Source: Gigaspora margarita
Taxonomy: Eukaryota > Glomeromycota > Glomeromycetes > Diversisporales > Gigasporaceae
Length of the DNA stretch: 64,000 bases
NCBI GenBank assembly: GCA_009809945.1
Contig: WTPW01001078.1
Span: 138,285-202,284 of the forward strand
Direction: 5' to 3'
Every line of letters starts with the position of its first letter. Positions within the stretch are counted from its first letter, which is position 1. The position numbers were made by a program, and so were the translations under genes. A model generated the notes under the pieces. That model did not search any database. It saw nothing but the letters and a program-made list of their open reading frames with translations, and was not told where the DNA came from. Below, one piece after another: positions 44,475 to 54,693 of this stretch.

Positions 44475-45290
44475 AATTTTGAATATACAGATAGCAACGT
44501 TAAATGTACAGGCATAAATGTATCATTAAAAAAGAGAATAATATTTGAAGAGCTAGTAAAGAATCAATTAGACATAGTAGCAATAACAGAAATGAAACTC
44601 GCAGAAAAGGAAGTCTGAGAATACAGTTATTAAATGAATATTACAATGTATACGTGGTTGTGACATTAGTAGGAAAAGAAGTAAAAAGAGAGACATCGAT
44701 AGGAGTAGCGATACTAGTCAATCTGGCCACATACATAATATACAAACACACAAAGGAACAGCAATTTTTGTTGATTTCTTTTTTTCAAGAAATAACAGAA
44801 CTCGGATAATAGCGGTATACATGCCTCGAGTAAAGGAGAGCTGGCCAAGCAGATAAAATAGTAAAAAGGTAGATCAAGTATGCAAAAACAAGAGTGATGA
44901 ACATAATAGTTATGGGAATTTTAATAGTAACACAGAAAGAAAAGAAAACAACAGAAGCACATCAATATTTAAAACAATGCAGGAGAATCAGATGATGAGC
45001 ACTCTTAATGAATACAAAGTAAAGGATTATACATGGAAGAGAGGCAACATGGAATCACAAATTGATGACATATGGGTGTCCACAAATATAATATAACAGA
45101 TGATACAACCAAAGTCAGAAGAGATAGTAGCAGTGAATAGCGACCACAAAATGGTAAGAGCAGAGATAAAAGTTAAAGAATTAAGAAGAAAAAGAAGAAA
45201 GAACCAGAGAAGAAAGGTATATACATACGAATAGTGGAAAAGACAATGCTCAACAAGGCATGGCACAAATTGAACCTAGCAATAAAACAA
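44475..45290 (+). pseudogene. LINE-B ORF2 endonuclease domain (APE-type), decayed
   Basis: Apurinic-like endonuclease that would nick target DNA for target-primed reverse transcription. Remnants: QIATLNVQ (44485), EELVKNQLDIVAITEMKL with the catalytic Glu present (44550-44600), an MG-(D)-FNSNTERK block at 44910 with one base lost inside GDFN, YTWKRGNMESQIDDIWVST (45020-45080), and NSDHKMVRAEIKV with the S-D-H motif (45135-45170). The order matches APE endonucleases of L1/Tad/I-like elements. Numerous stops and shifts make it inactive. The domain is followed directly by the SINE insertion. Confidence 0.7.
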
Positions 45291-45308
45291 GTGGCAAACA
45301 AAAACATT

Positions 45309-45947
45309 AAAAATAAAGTAAAGTAGTCCTGCGGGTTGATAGCATAGTGGTTGCGCTCCCAGGACATTGCTGCTTCTTTACATAAGGTCGCCAGTTCAAG
45401 TCCTACGAACGGCAAATTAACTACACACGATCATGTGACGGACGACTTGAATTAGGGTGCTAGGACCGTGTTTGGACGGCTCAGCCACATCTTGGGTCTG
45501 GCTTGATAAAAGGCTCTCCGGACATCTTGGATAGATGTTGTGTAAACTGCTCTAACGGGGCTTCTGTTTTGTTCTGTTCCTGGTTAGCCTAAGGAGTAAA
45601 AGACTTCTAGAAAATTTGGAACTAGGGTTGGAGTCCGGTCAAACTCGCCCGTTATCTGTGTTTGTACCTCTTCGAATTACTTGGACAGTCCCGGTTAAAT
45701 CCCCAGTTGTAAATAGGTCAGCTGATTAGGTTCAGTTGGAATAAAAATATAAAAGGATGGCTTAGTACCGGTTAGCCGCGGTAGGAACTAAAAAATATAG
45801 TAATACATATGTAGATCATTACAATGTACAAGTAGGAATTCCACAGTATAGGTGGATCCCATTGAGTAAAAATTAATAAAAGAAGGCCATACGCCACCTC
45901 TGGGTATTTCTCAGAAGGAAAACATAAAAAAAAAAAATAAAGTAAAG
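45309..45947 (+). mobile_element. SINE with tRNA-like head inserted in LINE-B
   Basis: About 610 bp (45324-45933) flanked by AAAATAAAGTAAAG on both sides (within 45309-45323 and 45934-45947), ending in an A-rich tail (45925-45937). The head has a pol III A box TAGCATAGTGG (45340-45350) and B box GTTCAAGTC (45394-45402) at tRNA-like spacing (about 45 nt), inside a sequence beginning GTCCTGCGGGTTGA and returning CCTACGAACGG. The body has a composition unlike the host LINE (more GC). It contains no ORF. Transcription by pol III and mobilisation by a LINE are inferred from its structure. It post-dates LINE-B. Confidence 0.85.
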
Positions 45948-48333
45948 GTTATGAGAGGCTACCACGCAAGGACAAAGAAAGCATCATTACTACACAAGGC
46001 ACTTACTAAAATAAATAAGGTGACAAAAATACTGAAGTCAGCAAAACCACTGAGGACAATAGAAGAAACTGCAAAGACAGTAAATAAAAAGCTAGAGAAA
46101 ATAAGAGATATACTATAGGGGGAAAAAATAGAAATAAAGGGAGTAGATCTAGAATATAGGAATTTTTGGTAAGATAGTAGAGAAGATAAAAGAAATCAGA
46201 AGACTTATACATAGGAGTAGACAGGAGAAAAATAATAGCAAAATCAGAGAAGAAATAGTGGAGGCAATAGATTGTAGAGAAAATAACTTTTAGGAAGAAA
46301 CAAAGAGAATAATAAACAGCGTACTGAAAAGAAAAAGGGCAAAAGTAGAGTTAGAAAGTGTGAAAAGAGGGAAAGAGTTAATGGTAGAAAACAAAGTGAT
46401 AAAAAAAGAAGTTAGAGAACATTTTAGGAAATGGACAAAGAAAAATGAGAGTAACTTAGAGTATTGGGAAGAATGGAAGTCTGAATACGAACTGAAGAAA
46501 GATATAGAAAAAGGCATACGAATCTTTGATGAAAAGAATAGAAATGCATGATATGCAAATGGTCATAGCCAATTCTAGCATGGGGAAGGCAACAGGACCG
46601 GATGGACCATCAAAAGAAATGATGAAGAAACTGCCAAAAGAAGCAATAGAGTGCCTAATGGAAATAATGAACTTTGCACCAAAAGAAGGAATTATACTGA
46701 AGGCTTGAAGCTACAGACTAGTATACCCATAGCAAAGAAAGAGATATTCAAAAGGAACCTTAACCAGACTAGACCAATCATGTTGATCAAACACGCAGAA
46801 AAATATTTACTAAGCTATTAACATTAAGACTTAATAAAATTTTAGTTAGAACAAAAATATTAAATTAAAAAATACTGCACTGCCGCATATATCAATAGCC
46901 GCACCAATTAGCTAGTTGACGAACATCCAAGAAGATGCATGGACGAACAATAAAATTTCTGGATATTGTTCCAGGATACATCTAAAGCATACGATACCGT
47001 ACATCTAGAATTGTTATAAAAAGTACTAAGAAGAATAAGATGTCCAGAAACATTCATAAATATGATGAGAAGACTTATGGGTTCTAGGAAAAATCAAGTA
47101 ATAGCAAATTTGGGGAAGACAAATTGCTACGAAGTCGAAAACGGTCTAGACCAGGGAAGTCCACTATCACCAACCTTGTGGAGGATATACTATGATCCTC
47201 TAATATCAAGGATACCAAAGGTTATAAGATGCAGACAATGATGACAGAAGGGAAGGTAAAGGAATGTAGCATGTCAGTATTAGCTAGGGTTCCGCAATTT
47301 GATTTGATCTTCAAATATTTGAATCAAATATTTGATCAAATTCAAATTCAAATTTGGCTATATTTGATTTGATCAAATTCAAATCTGATCAAATTTGATT
47401 TGATTTGACAAATATTTGATTTGATTTGAAAATTACTATTAAAAATTCAAATTCAAATCAAATTCAAATCCAAATATTTGAATCAAATCAAATTTGGGTC
47501 AATTTGATTTGATCAAATTCAAATTGACCCAATATTTGATTTGATTTGAATTTGAGAAACTAGTATTAGCGTATATGAATGATTCACTATGGATATCGGA
47601 CAGTAGAAAAGAGTTACAGGAAATAGTCGATACAGCTAGCACATTTTACAAGCTCACAAGGATCAAAGTAGATCCAACGAAGTCGATATTTGCTATAAAT
47701 TTAGAAGAAGAAGGAGAAATTATATTTGAGGGTAAGATAATGGAAAGAAGAGAGAAGAAGAAGCCATTTAAATATTTAGGATGTTGGTTTGGTACACAAA
47801 AAAAACAGACGGAAGTTAGAGCAAAGATAAAAGAAGAAGTTGATCAAGTGATAAACAGATTGAATAGAGCACGAATTATAGAAAAGCAATATATATACAT
47901 TACAAATTGTGTGTTGCTCACTAGAGTAGCATATAGAATTCAAAATGTAGTATTGAGTGGTATGTGTTGTGAAGAAATAACCAAAAAATATATAAAAGGA
48001 ATCAAGCAAAAAGCAAAGTTAGCAAGGACAGTTTCAGATTCCTTGTTAACAAATCACAATATATATGGAGTAAATCAGGAGGATTTTGAAGAATTACCCT
48101 TGCACATAACTTTACAGAATTTGCAAAATGTGGCTTCAACAAACGTATCGATATTGGAAGAAAGACCAGTGTTCCTGATAAAGTATATAAAAACAAGAAC
48201 TGCATTAATAATAGATAGGATGCACCAGAAGAATATACAATTGATTAAAGGAATAGGAAAATGGCCAATACCACAAAAAGAAATAGGAACATCAATAAAC
48301 AGAGTGATAGAAACTACAAAGAGAAAAACGTGA
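45948..48333 (+). pseudogene. LINE-B ORF2 reverse transcriptase domain, decayed
   Basis: After the SINE, LINE coding sequence resumes (MRGYHARTKKASLLHKALTK). RT blocks in order: NSSMGKATGPDGPSKEMMKK (46570-46630), FQDTSKAYDTVHLELL with the palm Asp pair region (46975-47020), ENGLDQGSPLSPTLWRIYYD (47145-47200), then SMSVLA interrupted by an AT-rich insertion and resuming YMNDSLWISDSRKELQEIVD (47575). The catalytic box is YMND where YMDD or YADD is expected. FKYLGCWFGTQKK (47767) is the block following the active site. The long frame 47575-48333 is the only intact stretch. This LINE is distant from LINE-A/C/D. Stops and shifts throughout. Confidence 0.75.
47276..47570. mobile_element. Small AT-rich insertion at the RT active-site codons
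   Basis: An insert of about 277 bp (47285-47561) flanked by AGTATTAGC (47276-47284, 47562-47570). The ends TAGGGTTCCGCAA and TTGAGAAACTA are weakly inverted. The interior is an unusual quasi-palindromic satellite of TTTGATTTGATCAAATTCAA words on both strands. The duplicated target encodes the V-L-A immediately before Y-M-(N/D)-D, so the insertion split the RT catalytic box exactly. An 8-9 bp duplication suits a hAT-type MITE. Confidence 0.75.
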
Positions 48334-50173
48334 TAAAGACGAGTCTAAACAAACACAGAATTTATTATAAAGAACAGTTTACAAACAGTGATATGTCCAA
48401 ACTATTGAAGTGGGAAGAAATCTTTCATAATATCAACTGAAATGGTACAAGAAGATAGAAGATTTGATCAGTGGACAGGAGAACCCAAGCATAAGTGAAG
48501 AGAAAGCAAACCTGTACATAATAATAAACGGAACTAAAGATATCGTAAAGGGAGTATAGATACAGACAAATGAAGGGTTTATAGGAAAAGTGACAGGAGT
48601 AAAAGATAGCGTGGTGACATTAAGTTATTGGAATAAAGAAAATAATATAATAAAAGATAAATATAGTGGATATGAGTCACACATAGCCACGAAAACGACA
48701 TCAGGAGTAATAAGAAAACAGATCAAAGATGTTACAAAACTAATAGTGAATCGAAAGAAAAGAATTTATGAAAACTTAGAAGAGATTAACAAGGCATTTA
48801 GAATGAGAAAGAAGAAAGTAAAGGAGTATCCAAGAGAAATTTTTATGAGTAAAAGTGAAAAGAAATCATAGAATTATATAAAAAACTTTAAAAATATAAA
48901 GGAGATTTTATGAAAGAGATACAGAGAAATAGCACACAAAAAGAAGAGAGAATATGAAGTAATAGTAGAAAAGGTGAATAAAGAGAAGAAAACAAATACA
49001 TCAATAATAATAATAGATAAAGACAGTAGAAGGAATAAAAATAGAAATCAAGACATGGCCGTCAGAAGAAAAAGTGATTTTGACGGCATTAGCAATAATA
49101 ATAGCAGCAAGCAAAGAAAACGTGAGTATAAGGATCATTACAAAATCAGAAAGAGTAAGAAAAACACAAAAAATAAAAGAGCCAATGGAGACAAAAATGG
49201 CAATAATTAAAGAAATTTGGGACAAATAATGCAAGCAATAAAAGAATGAACGAAACAACAAGAACAAAAATAGAGACAGAAAAATAGAGAGGAAGATAAA
49301 GATTCCAACGATGAGAGTAGAATTAGCAGTACAGGAAAACAATGTGAGGAGTTATTATGCGGCATATGAAGAAAAAGTAGTACCATTTAACATAACTTGG
49401 CCGAGTGAAGAACTTTAAAACAAATCAAAGAATATGAGGAGAGAAATATAAAGATAGATTGGAACCTTACATATGGAAACATAAATTACTATGGAAGGCC
49501 ATTGAAGAAAGTGACATCAAAAATAGACTCACGGTTAAAGTCATTTAAGGTAAAACTATTGTTAAAAGAATTACCTATACTACTAAATTTACATTATAGA
49601 GATCCAAAGAAAAACCCGGAAGTAATATGTAGAAAATGTGAAAAGGAATTAGAAGACCAGACGAACTGGATGCTATGTGAAAACAATAATTACAAGATTG
49701 AAGATGCATTAAAAGAAGCATTAGAAGAAATGGAGAAAAACAGAGAAATAACGAAGGAAGAAGTAAGAAGATACATAGAAAGATTCAAAGAGAACATATC
49801 CAAGGGAACATCGAGAGTACCAATCAGTTTGATAACGGAGGAAAAGATAATAAAGACAAAAGGAAAAAAAAACAAAAAGAAAACAATAAAGTTTATGAAT
49901 ACATTTACGAAGAAAGTTTACGAGAAGATTTGGTTGATTAGTAGAGTGGTTACATATAGTAGGGATGCAGTAATTAATGGTAATATGATAAAGCCAAAAC
50001 AACAAGAACATAATACAGATCACAAATATAAGGCAAAACTTGGTTTAAAAGGTGGAAGGACACTTTCATTGACAAAAACAAAACAAATTATAACGTCGAC
50101 TGAGAAGATCTGTGATCTATCTTGGCAAAGCTTAGATCGGGAGCAAACTAGCTCTAGTCTTTTTTTTTCTTAG
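48334..50173 (+). pseudogene. LINE-B C-terminal region: RNase H-like and zinc motif remnants
   Basis: Frames at 48590-48871, 48974-49210 and 49502-50173 carry Lys/Arg-rich remnants. IEIKTWPSEEKVILTALAII then ASKENVSIRIITKSERVRK (49040-49150) resembles the E-helix and I-Y-T-D-S strand of an RNase H domain with Asp replaced. Near 49605-49680, EVICRKCEKELEDQTNWMLC gives a C-x2-C...C zinc motif similar to C-terminal motifs of fungal LINE proteins. The final 223-codon frame ends with SSSLFFS at a TAG. RNase H assignment is tentative. Confidence 0.5.
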
Positions 50174-50270
50174 ATAGAATAATTATAGAGACATGTATTA
50201 AATGTATCCTGTGATAAAATCTTAATAAATGGAAAAGAGAACAGATCTTACTTTAAAAAAAAAAAAAAAC
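50174..50270 (+). other. LINE-B 3' end with poly(A)
   Basis: After the last stop, about 80 nt of AT-rich 3' UTR with AATAAA (50223) end in A15 at 50256-50270. This marks the 3' terminus of the retrotransposon on plus. A matching target duplication at the 5' side was not found, perhaps because the 5' end is eroded. Confidence 0.65.
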
Positions 50271-50330
50271 TATTTGTAATAGCTTGTTATCTTATAGCTA
50301 TATTCTATAACTCAAAATTTTACTAGAGTA

Positions 50331-50498
50331 AGGGTGCTAACATTTATTGCCTAATATCCATTTACTATAGAGGCTTACCCCCTACCCCAGGTAATATATT
50401 TAGCTAAATTTGATTGGCTATAATTTTTTTATATGAGATAAGGTTTTGCTTGACCCTCTCCACCCCCTAAAATATTACCTAATATATATCAGAACCCT
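50331..50498. mobile_element. MITE, GGGTGCTAA family (copy 2) with a partial third copy
   Basis: Ends AGGGTGCTAACATTTATTGC and ATATATCAGAACCCT. The core AAATTTGATTGGCTA and GATAAGGTTTTGCTTGACCC is the reverse complement arrangement of the copy at 14463-14629. A diverged partial copy (AATTTCCATTTACTATATGG ... ATAGCCAATCAAATTT) follows at 50515-50590. Confidence 0.75.
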
Positions 50499-50980
50499 AA
50501 AGAGATCACCAGAATTCACCTAATTTCCATTTACTATATGGCCTACCCTCTCGCCCCTACCTGACTAGTTTAATAGCCAATCAAATTTCGCATATATTAA
50601 ATTATTATTAAAAATATTTATAAACTTCAATAGTTAATAACTTTTGATTTATTGGTTCAATTTGGACGATTTAACTACCAAAATGACCCTCTCAAAGTGA
50701 GGATTCTAACAAGTTCAAAATCACAAAAATCTAATCATAGGATCATACAATCGATATAGGTTTGTGTATTATTACTATATAGTATATATTTATTTTATTT
50801 TTTTGTTGTTAATTTGTCTCTATCTATTATTGATAAACTGTGTAAGATTCCACTTGGGGTTTTTCAATATTAGACAAATATTTAATACAGTTTATATTAC
50901 AAGAGTTGAGACTCAGACTATAGACAAAATTAAATTATCTAATTTTATCTGCAATCTAAACCTACTAGAGTGGTTAAAAC

Positions 50981-52230
50981 TCACCTAGATTTGGATGTAG
51001 AGTATAGAGTTAGTATTTGTACTGTATTTAATCTATTGATAGGACCAGATATCAATTTTTCGATGAGCTTGGCCAATAGATGGACATGTATTTGTATCTT
51101 CATTATGCAACTGGTCAGGAAGACCACAAATACAACTATAAGTATAGTGAATTCTAGTATGTTTATATATGGAAGTGGTGGATTTGGAAGAATAGTAGAT
51201 ATTGAACCAGAATATTGAGAGGTTTTCCATTGGGCGAGTTTAGCACAGTATGGTTTCCAGAGTTGTTCATAAGAGTTATGAGAAATATTTAAAAGAATTT
51301 TAATAGCAATATTGGAAGCTATCTTGTAAGAGGAATATTGAGATATAGTATTAATTAGTGAGAGTGGAATAAAGTCTTGGATAGTAGTGATGAATGAAAG
51401 AGTATTAAAGAGAGAATGGTAGGTAGGATTTAAGCATTGGTGATTAATAAATTTGTACAAAGTTGTTGAATTTGAATATTTGTTATATCTGGGAGATCTG
51501 AAAAAGAAAATTGTGTAATAGTATTATGAATAATTTGAGATATATTATTATAGCTAGTACAGAATAGCCAATGAAATTGGCTTTCAGATTGGTTACAAGA
51601 AATACATTTTGTATGTTTGNAATGTTTAGGATTTAGAGAGTTAANNNAAGGCAATGTAGGAAGCATATNGAGTAAATTTTTAATTCAGAATGATTTGAAT
51701 TAGCAAAGCTAAAAGTTAGTATAATTGTATAAGCATTTGTGATTGTTGTTAAGGAAGAGCCATGTAGCATTCCAATCAATTTGGGTTGCTATAGGAATAA
51801 TATGTTGAATTTTATTTTGTGATAACCATATTGCAATAATATGTGCATTGCAAATGTTTTAAATACAACGACATGTAGGTTGCTCTATATTGAAGTGTTT
51901 ATATTGTAAATAGAATGAGGGTTATAAATATTGTTAGAAAGAAATTCTAAAATAGAGGAATTTGTATGTTTTTTTGCTAGTTGATTAGCAAGATTATTAA
52001 ATTTGTTATCACTATGTGCTGGGACTTTATGTAAAGTAATAGTATATAAATATGATTGGATAAAATGTTGCTAGGCATATCGGCTGATTTTGTTTGTACC
52101 CCAAAAATTATAGGGTGATTAATAACAACAGTCAGTTGTTTGACACCCTGATTAACCAATAGAATTATAATACCTATTTCTCTTACAAATGATATTATAC
52201 TTAATACTATAATACACTTAGAATTTTATA
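50981..52230 (-). pseudogene. LINE-E C-terminal fragment (RNase H end plus zinc motif)
   Basis: On minus, HKVPAHSDNKFNNLANQLAK (52031-51970) is the end of an RNase H domain, with the A-H-S block kept and the N-x2-A-D position read as N-L-A-N. Then come NSSILEFLSNNIYN and, after stops, LPTLP (N bases) NSLNPKH, KCISCNQSESQFHWLFCTSY with a C-x2-C...H-x3-C zinc motif (51620-51560), and ITQFSFSDLPDITNIQIQQL. The following 159-codon frame (51460-50981) includes YEQLWKPYCAKLAQWKTSQY. This is the usual tail of a third type of fungal LINE-like ORF2. RT and endonuclease parts are absent. N bases at 51620-51669 obscure it. Confidence 0.6.
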
Positions 52231-52969
52231 TTTAAGACCTTAATAATACAGGATTATTTGCAGTACACAACAATGATCTTAAAAGTATATAAGAATAGGT
52301 TTCACTATTGTTTTCGAATTTATACTCAACAATAGTTTTAATAACTCCAAGAAAGTTTATAATAGGTTTAAGTCCTACTAGTGACTTATGGTTAGACATT
52401 AATTAGTTGGTTTGCTTAAATTAATCGTCCATTGGGCTTTCTTGAATCAATCATCGTCCAGGTAACGTATTTACATGCTTTAAAGTACTTTTCAAGAATA
52501 TAATGTTTTGCATATTCATCTAGCTAAAAACAAACGTTGTTCTAGATATAAAAGTTTAGTTAGGAACTGACTATAATTACTTGAAAAAAGTTTGTAAAAT
52601 GTATGTATTGTATGAAAACTTTATGAAGACTATATTGGTCGAACGATTTTTAAATTTGTGTAAAGACTATATTCAGTTAGATTATTTCATTATCAACTAG
52701 AAGATTTTTAAAATTTTTTAATTGTTGGACAAAAAATAAATAGAGTTAAGAAACATTTTTAAAGTTCTTATAATCTTGAATTCAAATTCGAAACTATTTA
52801 TTTTTCTTGTAAGGTTCTCCTGGCCACATAAAGTTAGGAGGAGTTTTTTTCACTTTAGTAAAATACCGCGTCAGAACAGTTAATACAGAAATACAAAGTA
52901 GGGGCCTGTTCCTGGACAAGCAGGAAACACAAAGTTGAAGGTCCCAAAGAGGAAGACTCATGCGAAAAA
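52231..52969. other. Spacer and LINE-C 5' leader
   Basis: 52231-52830 shows no convincing coding sequence and no TIR. From about 52830 the composition becomes less AT-rich (GGTTCTCCTGGCCACATAAA, GGGGCCTGTTCCTGGACAAG), consistent with the 5' UTR of LINE-C. Its exact 5' end and target duplication could not be fixed. Confidence 0.45.
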
Positions 52970-54665
52970 ATGACGAAGAAAGCCAAACTCAAAATACAAC
53001 AGGACATGTTAAATGAAGAAAACAAAGAGAACGTGGCTAACCTGCCGCCTTTACTAGAACAAACAGAAAACTCAGCCTCCATTGAGACAAAGAAAAACCA
53101 AAATATCATGAATACAACTTTCAAAAAACATAACTGGGACAATATGATGGAAGAAGAAACTGAAAACTTCAAAGACATAACAAACAAAGTGAACCCTTGG
53201 GTTGATGACAATTCAAATGAGACAATAGTAGAGAAACATGACATGGTAGAAGAAACTAAATCTGATATTTTACAAGACAGTAAACTGGAAGGTCTGGAAG
53301 GCCTCCCGGAGGATTGTTTTTTCGAACATATAGAAGACATGTTGGACCTTTCAGACCACGAACCATATAAGCAAGCTACAAGTCGCTGGGACAAAAGTAA
53401 CACAAGACAAAATTTATCAAGCCCACCGAAGGAAAAAACTTGGTCCTCCCTTTTCCCAAATTAAAGAGGGGCAGGTCTACTTATACTTTCTTCTCTCCCC
53501 ATAAGCTGATCAAATCAAAAAATGAAAACACACTGATTATAGATATTAGCAGGATTCAATCCTCATTCAATGAAATAATGGAATCTCTCTTTAATACTGC
53601 GAAATATGATATTTGCGCCGCTAAACAACATCATTCGAGAGACCGTAGAACTTATCTAGAGGTCATCTTCAAAGACAAGGAAACACTCAAGCAATACACA
53701 GCAAAGGGCATCGAAATTATGAAAAGGACATATCACGGTCATATCCCAGTAGATGCTCGAAAAACCTTCTTGTCGATCAAATGCAGAAACGTGCCCTTCG
53801 GCAACAAAAATAAGGTGTCAGATGCTCTAGTCGATGCCTTCTCTAGCATAGGAAAAATAGTAGCTATCAAGCCGCTACTAATCAAAGGAACTCCCTATGT
53901 CTCAGATCAATGGATTATTACCTTTGAGACAACCGATGACGTGGACCTGGAGGAAAGAATCCCTAGGTTCACGCACATCTGGGACAACAAGGTTACTACA
54001 GAATGGAGGTCGGCAGCTAAAGTCTGCTACTTCTGTGAAGCTACAGGACACATTAAGAAAGACTGTCTGCAATTCCACGAGTCAGTGGCTTTTAGAAGAG
54101 AATTCTATAGGCGTAGGAATAGTACTACATCAAATGAGGAAACTGAGGACACTCCAGAACTAGAACGGGGCACTACTTCCGAGCAAACAGACATGCAATT
54201 GAATGTGGCACCACAAGAAAAACAAAGAAAACCTGATGAAATAGTAGAAGAAAAGGAAACTGCCCTCGAGAAGGAAGCTGCCACTACCCCAACTGTTGAA
54301 GGGTTACCCACGGGGGAAGAAAATATTCCCACCATAGAGCCAGCAGCCCCCCTGTTCCCACGGCCTTACCAAAAGAGGAATCGACACAAATGGTCGCTGA
54401 ACCAATTAAGGATGAACTTGCTACAGCATATGGAGAATCAAAAGAACAAAAGATTCCGCAATCAATTCCTGTAGAAAGGGATACCAGAATCGAGAAAATA
54501 CAAACAAACATGTTCTCTCAGGTGACAAAGATAGAACAAAACGAATTTACACTAGTGACATACAAAAAACTGAAATCTAGAAAGGTGGGGTCATCGATTA
54601 AACAGGAAGACAAAAGGACGGTCCCTTATACAAACAATAAGGGAAAGAACCAATCAAACTATTAG
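52970..54665 (+). pseudogene. LINE-C ORF1 (RNA-binding protein with zinc knuckle), two frameshifts
   Basis: ORF1 protein of a non-LTR retrotransposon, expected to coat its RNA. Part 1 (52970-53460) is acidic and ends TWSSLFP. A one-base loss at about 53457 (CCC-AAA instead of CCT-AAA as in LINE-D) shifts to KLKRGRSTYTFFSPHKLIKS. The conserved block (53500-54010) includes FNEIMESLFNTAKYDICAAK, KCRNVPFGNKNKVSDALVDA, and GTPYVSDQWIITFETTDDVD, resembling an RRM-like fold followed by the C-x2-C-x4-H-x4-C knuckle CYFCEATGHIKKDC (54028-54069). A second shift in the C6 run at 54347-54352 leads into the C-terminal frame ending FTLVTYKKLKSRKVG ... stop at 54665. Both lesions are single-base, so the copy is young or the homopolymer calls are wrong. 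Confidence 0.85.
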
Positions 54666-54693
54666 ATTGGTAGCACAAACCCTTTATTATAAT

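Noticed and set aside
45324..45410. tRNA gene
   Set aside because: A and B boxes are present but a full cloverleaf with acceptor stem is not evident, and poly(A) plus target duplication mark it as a SINE head.
47776..48205. Minus-strand frames opposite LINE-B RT (similarly 40602-40901, 52855-53403, 49001-49342)
   Set aside because: Antisense shadows of AGA/AAA-rich LINE coding sequence giving Phe/Leu/Ser-rich translations.
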